This document shows, in pieces, positions 34,069 to 43,268 of a stretch of DNA of 64,000 nt. Source of the stretch: Penicillium oxalicum (taxonomy: Eukaryota; Ascomycota; Eurotiomycetes; Eurotiales; Aspergillaceae); NCBI RefSeq assembly GCF_001723175.1, contig NC_064650.1, positions 3,162,001 to 3,226,000 of the forward strand, written 5' to 3'. Position 1 is the stretch's first letter. Each line of letters begins with the position of its first letter. The translations under genes were made by a program, and so were the position numbers. Below the pieces are notes generated by a model. That model searched no databases, had not been told where the DNA came from, and saw only the letters and a program-made list of their open reading frames with translations.

Positions 34069-36449
34069 ATGTCACCCACGGACGTGCGACCCACAAAACG
34101 GGCGCGCCAAGCTTGCCAAAGCTGTCGGCAAGTCAAGGATCTGTGATCTAACATTGTCCAATACTAATCCGAGTGATTCAACAGACGAAAAAAGACAAAA
34201 TGTCCAGGTGAAAAGCCTGTATGTTCTTTCTGTGCTCGGCTCGGTCAAACTTGCATGTACGCAGGGACGGAGGTCGAAGAGCAAGAGTCAGACTTGAAAA
34301 TACTTGTACGGACTTTACCCGGTTTGGCAGAAGCTGTCGCCACTCATTGATATTCGTGATTCCTAGACCGATCGAGTTTCAGAACTGGAGCATGAATTGA
34401 GGAAGCTCGTCAGCCAGGTGAGGTAAGGCTAGTTTCTATCGAGTTCCGAGGCAGCCAGGCCGAATTGAATTGCTCTAAAAGTCGGAAAATAATAGCAGGC
34501 ACGGCTCAGTATCGCGGGACAGAAGCCCACGTCCAACAATGAGTCTGGAGCCAACCACGATTCCTGGAGATGTGCTTTCAGATGATTTGCACGATGCTCA
34601 TTCCGAGTGAGTTTATCAGTGAATGATCCTTGGCAAGGTTCTTATGCTTACGGTAGATTTGGTAGCACACTGGACCTGTTTCAAAAGTTCGGCAATTGCC
34701 AACCTCTGCCTTTGTTCCCTCCCGAGCTTTCGGCGAACTTTCGAAAGTCTCTTTCCTCTGAGCTGCTACTTGCTGTAGATGCGTATGCGCTTCGGTTTCG
34801 CGGTCTCGGAATTGAGAATGCAGAGATTCGGCTCGAGATAGAGGCCAAAATGCAGCAAGCTGGTCAGCTGGTCATGCAGAGTATTGCTACGAGCAAAGTC
34901 GGGACCTCACACATACAGACTCTGTGTCTGCTCAGCATGCTTGAGTTTTCAGGTAGGACTTTGCTTTCAAGTTGAGAGAACCTCAGCTGATTGGCTGCAA
35001 ATAGCCGGGAGCATGATACGCGCGGGGTTCTATACCCAAACCGCAAGTTATTTCATACACAACGTTCAGTTCGATAATCTCGACAATATAGTCGACAATC
35101 TGGACACAGAAAAAGACGAGAGAAAACTTTGTTACGCCTCCGTTGTCATGCTTCAAAATCTCCAGGGTACTTCACCATCCTGCCGCTCAGGCTCTTCATT
35201 TTGCCAGCGCAGTTCGGCACCACCGATTGAGATACCAGCATTGCAAGATATCTACCGAAAACCAAATTGTGACAAACTTGACATCGGCATAATCTCAGCA
35301 AACATGTATACAAGCGACCTTTGGTCGTTCGCTTGTCAGTATGCTTTGACTCATGACAGGAAGGACTCCTTGCCGCCCTGGCATCCCCTTTCAGACTATA
35401 CTCTAGTTACGTATCGGCATACCGAACATGAAAGCTGTATGCCATTAAGGTTCCGTCTCCATGCCAGCCGATTTGGTGACCATTCGCCTTCCGAACTCCA
35501 AACAAACCGCAACTACTGGGCCCCTTGGCTGTCATTTCAAATCATCTGGCATGCTGTGCCTTGCTTGCTCAATCATCCTTTCCTGTTGTCTCTTCGTCTC
35601 CGCAGCTTCCGCCGAACCATGCCCCAGTCCTTTCTCCGCAACTCTTTCGAACAGCTCACTTTGCATTCCGGTTGGATCATACATTTCATTGAGCTCATTC
35701 AGTTGAAAGAGTTCGAGGTCTCAGATCCAATCATAGGTCATGCTGTGGCGATCGTGGGAACCATATATCTCCAGCATAGCTTCGTGGAAGATCCCACTTT
35801 CAGTATGAAAGCACGAAAGGGATTCGATACATGTCTTGAATTCTTGAAGAATTTTGGCAAGCGATGGAACCATGTGGATCAAATGGTGATTGATTTTCCG
35901 TCCTGATCGTTGTCAGTGTTCACGGAGCTCATGTGGTGGCTAAACTCCCATCTTCCCTAGGCACAACAATTGGAGCGGCTTCGCAACAGCATATCGCCCG
36001 AGGGTGTGGCACCAGAGATGGGCAATCTCACAAGCGTTCCTCAGAAATGGACTGTCAATCCGCAATTACTGTGGAATATCTTGGTCTATTCGCACGTCAG
36101 CAAAGCCCCCACTCCTACCGGTGACATCTTCGGCCCCTCACTAAACAGGCACACTGTTGCTTATTCCGGGCCCGTTCCCTCGACCGAAATCAGGGAGCCT
36201 GATCTGGCTTTGATAGGGTCTGCTGGGATCTCAGGCCATAGAACTGTGGCTCCGGAGTGTGTCACTTATCCTCCGGAGCAGAGTGTCCATCAGCTGTCGG
36301 AAGCCCCCATACAACCTTCTCCGGTCCATTCCGGCGTACAACCACCTCACATTCCCATTTTGGAACCATTGCGTGAGGACGATCTTTTTTTGCAGATGCA
36401 AGATTATGGAAAAGCATTCGAGGATTGGCTCAGTCTGAGCATAGCGTAA
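34069..36449 (+). CDS. Zn2Cys6 transcription factor with fungal regulatory domain
   Basis: Seven exons, 34069-34127, 34185-34305, 34367-34422, 34499-34606, 34657-34952, 35005-35885 and 35961-36449, join in frame to 669 residues. The zinc cluster has cysteines at about 16, 19, 26, 33, 36 and 43 ([27 protein letters not shown]). The first intron starts GCAAGT, a GC-AG intron; the nearby GT would put the cluster out of frame. A short coiled coil ([16 protein letters not shown]) follows, then the fungal-specific regulatory domain with [32 protein letters not shown] and a helical C-terminal half ([15 protein letters not shown]). It acts as a nuclear DNA-binding regulator. It ends 220 bases before an FAD oxidase on the same strand, a candidate target. 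Confidence 0.85.
34128..34184 (+). other. GC-AG intron in the zinc-cluster exon pair
   Basis: The donor is GCAAGT and the acceptor ACAG, with a branch-like ACTAAT at about 34162-34167. Splicing here restores Arg between the second and third zinc-cluster cysteines. GC donors are a known minor class. Confidence 0.7.
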
Positions 36450-36619
36450 AAGCTTTCATCATGTTGAGGTTGTCAAATGTCAAGTGTTAAGCTTCCGATG
36501 TATGGAAGACTCGGACACGGCCCGATTTCCGGTGTAGCCGGGTCTTCTCTGCGCGGAGCACGGCAGCGACCGGAAGGTTCCGTGAACCACGTTGACGTCG
36601 ACTTATTTCATTTCTTCCC

Positions 36620-36627
36620 TATTTAAA
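36620..36627 (+). promoter_or_regulatory. TATA-like element upstream of the FAD oxidase
   Basis: The sequence TATTTAAA lies 50 bases before the chosen ATG. If used, the leader would be very short, which would favour the ATG at 36670 over the in-frame one at 36646. Confidence 0.35.
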
Positions 36628-36669
36628 ACAGAGACCTCGTGGTGCATGCTCAGCGACCGATCAAACAAG

Positions 36670-38032
36670 ATGGCAGCATCTAAGCAAGACCCGATCATTA
36701 TTGTTGGTGCCGGTGTGTTTGGCTTGAGCACCGCTTTAGAGTTGAATCGCCGAGGGTACAAAGACATCACGGTACTCGACCGGTACAATCCCCCCGCGGT
36801 GGATGGGAGCAGTGTCGATATCTCTCGGATCATCCGCATCGACTATGCAGACCCAGTGTATTGCCAAATGGCCTACGAGGCATATCAGGGTTGGCAGGGC
36901 GAGTACAAAGACCATTATTACGAATCAGGTTTCGCTCTTCTGTCAGAGACCCCAGACAACGACTGGATTACCAAGTCGGCAGCCACGGTGAGGGCCAATG
37001 GCGGCACAGTTGAAGATCTAGATGATGCAAAATCTCTGCTCAAGTCATTTCCAAACATCCAGTCCAAACTGGACGGTATGAACGGTTACCTGAATCGCCG
37101 GGGAGGGTGGGCCGACGCTGCGAGCAGTATCCAAAAACTGGCCTCACAGTGCAGCGTTGCGGGAGTTTCTATCATCAGTGGTCCTCGGGGCAGCGTTAGC
37201 TCGCTCCTCAAAGAGGGCTCTCGAGTGGTTGGAGTGAATCTTGTCAATGGAAGCTCCATCCGTGCCCCGCACGTTATCCTGAGTACTGGCGCTTGGACAA
37301 ACCGACTCCTCAACGTCACGCATGCTGCAACCTCATCTGGACAGCCCGTGGGATTCATCCAGCTGACACAGGAAGAAGCACGATCTTTGGACAACACGCC
37401 CGTGATGATCAACATGTCTACGGGGGTCTTTGTTTTCCCACCTACACCGGGAAGCAATATCCTCAAGCTCGCGCGTCATGGTTACGGATACGCAAACGAG
37501 GTGACCCTCCAGTCAGGCGGAGTCACTCGTACCATTTCATCTCCAAAATTCGACAGCAGCAATGCCGGAACTGGATACATTCCTGAGGATGCGGATGAGG
37601 ACCTTCGGAAAGGTCTCCGACAGTTCTTCCCCAAATTCGCCGACCGACCTTGGATGAACCGTCGCCTTTGCTGGTACACGGATACGCCAAAGGGGGACTT
37701 CATCATCGACCATCATCCGGACTATCAGGGTCTTTTCGTGGCCACCGGGGGCGCAGGCCAGTAAGTTATCGATCCATCTGCGGATCTCGCAAAAAGGACC
37801 GGAAACACGTGTAGAGCTGACAAACGTTGCCAGCGGCTTCAAATTCCTCCCAGTTCTGGGTAGGTATGTTGCAGATTGCTTTGAAAACAAGGCTTCTGCA
37901 GAATTGCGTGAAAAGTGGCGTTTACAGCCAGCGCCTCGTGAAACGCCCGCAGACAAGGCCATGAAAGGCGACGGAAGTCGAGCCGGGCCTCCGTTGAGGA
38001 AACTCACGCCCGGTGAGAGGGCCAAGCTATGA
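36670..38032 (+). CDS. Peroxisomal FAD amine oxidase (sarcosine/L-pipecolate/fructosyl-amino-acid oxidase family)
   Basis: Two exons, 36670-37760 and 37834-38032, give 429 residues. The Rossmann motif GAGVFG is at 13-18, followed by an Asp that binds the ribose (VLDRYNPP). RLCWYTDTPKGDFIIDHHP carries the cysteine (near 334) that attaches FAD covalently in monomeric sarcosine oxidase relatives, and the intron splits the His of GGAGHGFKFLPVLG, the conserved C-terminal FAD-site motif. The final tripeptide AKL is a type 1 peroxisomal signal, typical for these H2O2-forming enzymes. SSVDISRIIRIDYADPVYCQMAY favours the L-pipecolate/saccharopine oxidase-like branch over true fructosyl-amine oxidases, but the substrate is not settled. 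An in-frame upstream ATG (36646, MLSDRSNK) is an alternative start. Confidence 0.88.
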
Positions 38033-38632
38033 ATGTCAATGCGGTCACTTCTGTCTATAGGCATGGGCCCCGATGACGTGAGAATTACTGTATCAGGAAT
38101 AAAAAAAGGAAAATGTAAATCCGTGTTATTTGCAGACATCCATGAATTTCAGTCTTGCTTGAAGACATCAAAGATAAGGGGGGCAAAGAGTATAGTCCGT
38201 GGCGGAAGGGCTGGAGGAAAAAAAGCTGGTTGCTCACCACTAGAGCCTCAAGGGTTAGGAAAGACTGTTCATTGCGATCAGGTGTGTCTTCATCTTAACT
38301 CACTACTACCGGTCTCGTCCTCATCGCCTCTGATTGTGTAAGACTTTCTCATAGTGTAAGCAAGTCTGCAAACGAGAGATACTAGGAACCTTGGTCATCT
38401 CTTACGGTTCCACCGCGGGTTCAGGCTTTCCAGGCAAAAAGGAATAAGCTCTGGTCGAACATCCCCACCTGTGGCCAGATCATATCACATGACCTTGCGC
38501 CCCATCATCCACGGCCAAACCGCCATCATCGCTCTAATTCTCAAAGCTCTCCTGACTGGACTGAGATAAAGCGATTTTAAACGCTAGAATTGCCGCAGGA
38601 GCACCGAAGGTCTATTTTCGTGCAGCTTCAAG
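38033..38632. other. Intergenic region
   Basis: It holds the 3' UTR of the FAD oxidase and the promoter of the SNARE gene. Nothing else was recognised. Confidence 0.4.
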
Positions 38633-39151
38633 ATGAGTGACGCTTACGAACGCGAGCAGTACGTATCAGCTTGACCCCCTGCCTCCTGTGGCTAATGGCA
38701 ACCCAACTACTGATCCGAGACCCTCCCCCATCATTCCGCTTTACTTCGCAACGTGACGCATACTGAGCAGCGAGTTGACAAAATGACCACAGACAGAATA
38801 ATGCGTTGCTGAGCGGCCTTTCGTCAAAGGTTTCTGCCCTCCGATCCGTCACCATTGATATCCATGACCACGCACGGGATCATGACACGATCGACCACTC
38901 GGTACGTCTCTAGAACCATATTCGATTTGCGCGGCGTTTCAAGAGGCGCATGGCGCACATGAAACGTAACTGACGTGATCTCGCTTATATAGAACGAGGT
39001 GTTCTCGTCCTTTTCATCCAACTTGAAAGGCAGCGCCACCCGCTTGACACGAATGGCCAAACAAGGTGACACCGTCGCGGTGCTGAAGGTTGCCGGTATC
39101 TGCATCGGAGTCGTCCTCTTTTTCTACATTTTGATCGGATGGATCTTTTGA
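38633..39151 (+). CDS. sft1: Small Qc-SNARE of the Sft1/Bet1 type
   Basis: Three short exons, 38633-38658, 38793-38901 and 38993-39151, encode 97 residues, the same size as yeast Sft1 and shorter than Bet1. A short N-terminus (MSDAYEREQ) leads into the SNARE motif: NNALLSGLSSKVSALRSVTI, then the zero-layer region and NEVFSSFSTNLKGSATRLTRM. A single C-terminal membrane anchor (VLKVAGICIGVVLFFYILIGWIF) ends the protein, so it is tail-anchored. The first splice uses the CACAG acceptor at 38792; the next AG four bases on would shift the frame. Sft1 acts in intra-Golgi and endosome-to-Golgi transport; Bet1 in ER-to-Golgi. Length favours Sft1. The gene is so divided that no exon exceeds 160 bases. 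Confidence 0.85.
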
Positions 39152-40279
39152 GCGCCGAATGATCGTTGATACCCATCGACAAGCTCCCGGCGTCTATTGT
39201 CGACGCCATCCTCCTGCCCTCTATTTCTCGCCCCGCGAACACACACACGCACGCGTACACACAAGCACTACCTCGCTGGTCGAGTTTTGCCTTTTTTTTT
39301 TTTGAACTACCACAGGCCTTGGTCACATTAATTGAAGTCTTCAGCACGTATGGATTATTGAGGGCCAGCTATGACTAGCGCGGCAGATCATTTTGACGCT
39401 TCGGTTCGGTCTCACCTAGGCAATAAAGTCGCTGGAGGCTTCGTGAAAAACGCCTCCTTTTGTTGTTGAGATGGAGGGGATCAAGTCCTTGAAATTTCCA
39501 TTACGGTCCAGGATTGGGAGTAAGACGTTATCGTGCAGCCTTGCACGCCCGGGGTTTGGAGCATTGCCTATGGCTATCTGGCCTTTCCCGACTCTTATTG
39601 TTAATGCCCTTATAATGAACATACTGCACTACAGATGGTCAATTTCTCCATTTGATGATTGGTCTTTGGCACTATCGTCAGATGAAGCCTGCGGTGAAGC
39701 AGAGTCTATGGACAGGAATACAGATGTCATGTAATTTTTTTTTCCTGTTGATCAGGATCTCGTGAGTGCCGCTGTCAAGAGTTAGCAAAGTGGAATTTTT
39801 CAACATAAGCAAAAGAAGTGCAAGAGTGTCTACAGGCATCTGTTCATCGTTTCCGAACACCAGATTCGAGGATGACGCAAACTCACGTTCCGACCGTTTT
39901 CAGCATTCCAGGTGACACAGTGACACCGGTTGAACGCCTGGAAATGCGGGCGGCAACACGTCTTGTCAAGGCCTGACGGCGACATTGTTCAAGAGCAGGC
40001 TACTTCGAACATAACCACTTTGAACAGGTTGTTTCGGCCGAATGCGGCCATGTAGATTCGACTACAATTCCCATCTAGGTCATAAGGTTGTTGATATCCA
40101 GCCATGCAGATGCGAAGACCTATGCATTCAGGTGCTGATACTTCAAGTTGTTCCGTTCATGTACCTGGCCCAGCAATAAGAGGTTTTTTTTTCTCTAGAA
40201 GTGAATCGTGATACGATACCTGGTGCTTGTCAGATTGTGGTAAAAAAAAAGTTATACTCGGCATTGAAACAGTTGAACC
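39152..40279. other. Non-coding stretch between the SNARE and mannosyltransferase genes
   Basis: It has an A/C dinucleotide-like tract near 39240 and several poly-T/poly-A runs. Small frames on both strands have no recognisable domain. Confidence 0.35.
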
Positions 40280-41791
40280 ATGAAAGCGCGACAATTGCAG
40301 GCTCTACTAGCCGGCGCCATCATCGCCACGGTGCTATTATTTCTCGCGACCCAACATCTTCGCTCGCACGGGTTTCCTAGTGGCCGGGGGGAATTCAGCG
40401 AGGATTCAGCGTCGACTTTCGATGATAACCAAGGCGCTGTTTCGGATGTGCACGCGCAATCTCAGACAGGGTTTGCTGCCACCCTCCCGCGGAGGGACCT
40501 GAACGTACCCAGGAGGTCATCTCTGCAGGAGTGGGACAGCGCATGGGACGACAAGACACTTTGGCCCGAGGAGCCAGGTCCGGCGGTGGCAAAGTCAGCT
40601 AACGAGTCTGCTCACTGGGCGTCTGCAACAAATCACATTTTACCTGACGAGGTGGAGGAAATCTTAGGGTCCATTTGGAGGGAAGAAGATGGGGATAATT
40701 CGACTTCAAAGGCTGGGCATCTCACTTGTCCATTGCAGAGAGGGTCGCGATACAATCTACTCCGGGACAAGGCTGCGGGTAGCGGCCAAGTGCAATTCTT
40801 CTTTGCGCTGAATCTACATCAATCTATCGACGTGATCCCACGACTGATGGGAAGTGTCCTCGAGACAGTACGGTTCTTGGGGCCTGAACACTGCGCGATC
40901 TCGATCGTGGACGGCCGATCCGACGATGGAACGTATGAAGTTGTCGCGGCGCTCAGACCGCGCGTTGAGAGCATGGGCGCGCAATTCTATCTCTCAGCCA
41001 CGAGGAGCCGAGCGAAAGATGAAGACTTGCAGCGGGCTGAGCGCTTATCGGCGATGCGCAATAAGGTTCTTGAGCCTTTGAGGGAAGTCACCTCGACGGG
41101 TCCCGTAAGAGGGCTTTCGGGTACGTTTTCGCCCGATACGGTTGCTGTGATACTGGATGCTATCGCTCTGTGCCCGGAAGATATTCTGGAACTCATCTTG
41201 CAGCATGTTCATCAAGGTGCGCGAATGTCCTGTGCTGTTGATTGGATTTGGAACGAGACGCTGGTGTCCAATTCTCGTGATGTACGATCACTCGACGGGA
41301 CTCCGATCTTTGATATATCACGTGGGAGTTCCATCTCTCGCGTTGAGGATGTGCTTTTCCAAAATCACACCAACAGGCATCGCTACGCGTCTCTGCCGGT
41401 TCAAGTCTACTCATGCTGGGGAGGAATGGTTGTCTTGGATGCGTTGCCCTTTGCCGAAGATTGGATCAAATTCCGATTAGCGGCATCGGGGGAATGCGTA
41501 ACCAGTGAGGCAATGTTACTCGCGAGAGATCTCTATCAGCGCCGAGGGGGGAGGATCATGGCCGTTCCGGCAATCAATGTGGCGCACTCCAACAAGGATG
41601 CCGCTGAGATCAAGCAGCTTCGAGGATACGTGCAGGATCATGTCCACATGTTCCAGCCCGCCTTGGACAATCAAGAGACGATTGGCTGGCAGCGTGCACC
41701 GCCTGCAATGGTCAAATGTCTCTCATCGCAGGATGATCCTCGTTGGATGAAGATGCAAGACACAATCAGGACCCAGACCAGAGGTGAATGA
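40280..41791 (+). CDS. CMT1-like alpha-1,3-mannosyltransferase (CAP59_mtransfer family)
   Basis: A single exon of 503 residues. The N-terminus has a short basic start and one membrane segment (about 7-25, LLAGAIIATVLLFLATQHL), giving a type II Golgi topology. A 100-residue low-similarity stem follows. The catalytic region has the family pattern: FFFALNLHQSIDVIPRLMGSV, ISIVDGRSDDGTYEV, a conserved RLSAMRNKVLEPL, CPEDILELILQHVHQGARMSCAVDW, and VYSCWGGMVVLDALPF. CMT1/CAP59 proteins of Cryptococcus act in mannan and capsule synthesis; ascomycete members probably extend surface mannans or glycolipids. The stretch before CPEDILEL reads VAVILDAIALC where family members usually have an Asn-Asp pair, so the nucleotide-sugar site may differ. 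Confidence 0.88.
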   Translation: MKARQLQALLAGAIIATVLLFLATQHLRSHGFPSGRGEFSEDSASTFDDNQGAVSDVHAQSQTGFAATLPRRDLNVPRRSSLQEWDSAWDDKTLWPEEPGPAVAKSANESAHWASATNHILPDEVEEILGSIWREEDGDNSTSKAGHLTCPLQRGSRYNLLRDKAAGSGQVQFFFALNLHQSIDVIPRLMGSVLETVRFLGPEHCAISIVDGRSDDGTYEVVAALRPRVESMGAQFYLSATRSRAKDEDLQRAERLSAMRNKVLEPLREVTSTGPVRGLSGTFSPDTVAVILDAIALCPEDILELILQHVHQGARMSCAVDWIWNETLVSNSRDVRSLDGTPIFDISRGSSISRVEDVLFQNHTNRHRYASLPVQVYSCWGGMVVLDALPFAEDWIKFRLAASGECVTSEAMLLARDLYQRRGGRIMAVPAINVAHSNKDAAEIKQLRGYVQDHVHMFQPALDNQETIGWQRAPPAMVKCLSSQDDPRWMKMQDTIRTQTRGE

Positions 41792-42252
41792 TAAGACGAA
41801 GCTTAGTATGGCCTCTGCCCTCTTCGGCACTTCCACGAGGCTTTTGAGCGATGGACCAATCGGTAGCGAGGAACGTATTACGGGTAGGGATGATAGCTTC
41901 CAGAACGTGGACTTGGGCGAGTGTTTGGTTGGGAAAATCATCATGCTTCAATAGCGAGCTGATGAGCGAATCTTGTCGGACGAATGAGGAAGCTCCCCTC
42001 TCCAAAAAGGGTGGCAAGCTGATGCAGGAGGCTTTTGAGCTATCAGTCGGATCAGTTGCCGTCTTATCACTCGACCGACTCGACCGACTCGGGATGCCGG
42101 GACTTGTCGCAGATAAGCCAGACCCAAATGCCAAAGCGGCCTGACCGCCTAGAGGGGCCGGGAGATGGTCCCGGGCTTTTTTTTTTCTTTCAAAAGTCCA
42201 TGCCCCCTGGCCGTCGCGCCACGAGCCCACGTTCCTCGAGGGCAAGGGGCAA

Positions 42253-42282
42253 TTGGCAATTTGGCAATTTGGCAATTTGGCA
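42253..42282. repeat. Tandem repeat, unit TTGGCAAT
   Basis: The 8-base unit TTGGCAAT is present three times plus a six-base partial copy, in non-coding DNA. Confidence 0.9.
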
Positions 42283-43239
42283 GTGTGTCAACTCACCTGG
42301 AAATCGCGACGGAGGCACTAGTGAGTCAGGCTACGTCTACATCGGGACAAAAGTGGATCCACATGCACGGTTCGACAGGCCATGTAATAATATGCAGACT
42401 TTTTACTTGGCAGAAAAGAGGAAAGAAAAAAGAAAAAAAGAAATCACAAAACAAAAGGGAAGCGCCTGGGCAAATGATGATAGATGATCTTTTTGAATGA
42501 CAGAGTGAATTTCACTGATCATAGTAGATGATGTATGTCCCTCAAACTGCCAGATGATATGAACAATCGAGGTGCAGTGGATTTTCTCCGACAGACCTCA
42601 ACTTGTGCCTGAACTACTGCATGTGCTATCGGCCCACACTTCCAAGCGCCAACCTTCCTGGCGCGATGACTGGCCAGCCCAGAGGGGCCCAAGTGTTTTG
42701 GATGCCTGGAAGGATTTCCGACGAGATGAAGTCATCCGCTGGTCACCTGCAGGGGCCATTCTGTACGTATGTAGAGCGTATCACATCTCAACCCTCGGAA
42801 GAGCAATGCAAGTTATCTGAGGAGGTGTGGATGCAACACAAATCACCTGAACAGTAGTGCTCGTCGCAGATTGTCCCATCGTACCACGAGGCAGTAGAGG
42901 GTTCCAGTTTACGATACGAGTCAGCGGTAGACAGACGGCCGGGGTCCACAGATGGAGAAAAAAAAAAACTTGGCTACAATTTTGCACAGTCATCGAGCCT
43001 ACTGTACATGCATTATCTGGCGGCACCCATTCCGGGAGATCGAGCATGTATCCACAATCACAAGCTTTGCCGGTGGATGATGCGATGCTGATGCATCTGT
43101 GCCTTAGTATTGTGGACTTGTACATGACTATAGTCCTTAAGAGTCTTGGCTTCTATGGTCAAGTGTCCATGTCGGGCTTGGCCAATTCCCTGACCGCCTT
43201 GAATGTGTCTCTCCTCACACCGGAATCTGAATCCAGAGC

Positions 43240-43268
43240 GAGAGAGAGAGAGAGCGTGTGTGTGTGTG
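43240..43268. repeat. Compound (GA)n(GT)n microsatellite
   Basis: About seven GA dinucleotides are followed directly by about six GT dinucleotides. It lies in non-coding sequence and is likely polymorphic between strains. Confidence 0.85.

Noticed and set aside
41766..42487. Overlapping long ORFs on both strands after the mannosyltransferase gene
   Set aside because: They overlap each other, include simple repeats and poly-T, and have no recognised domain.
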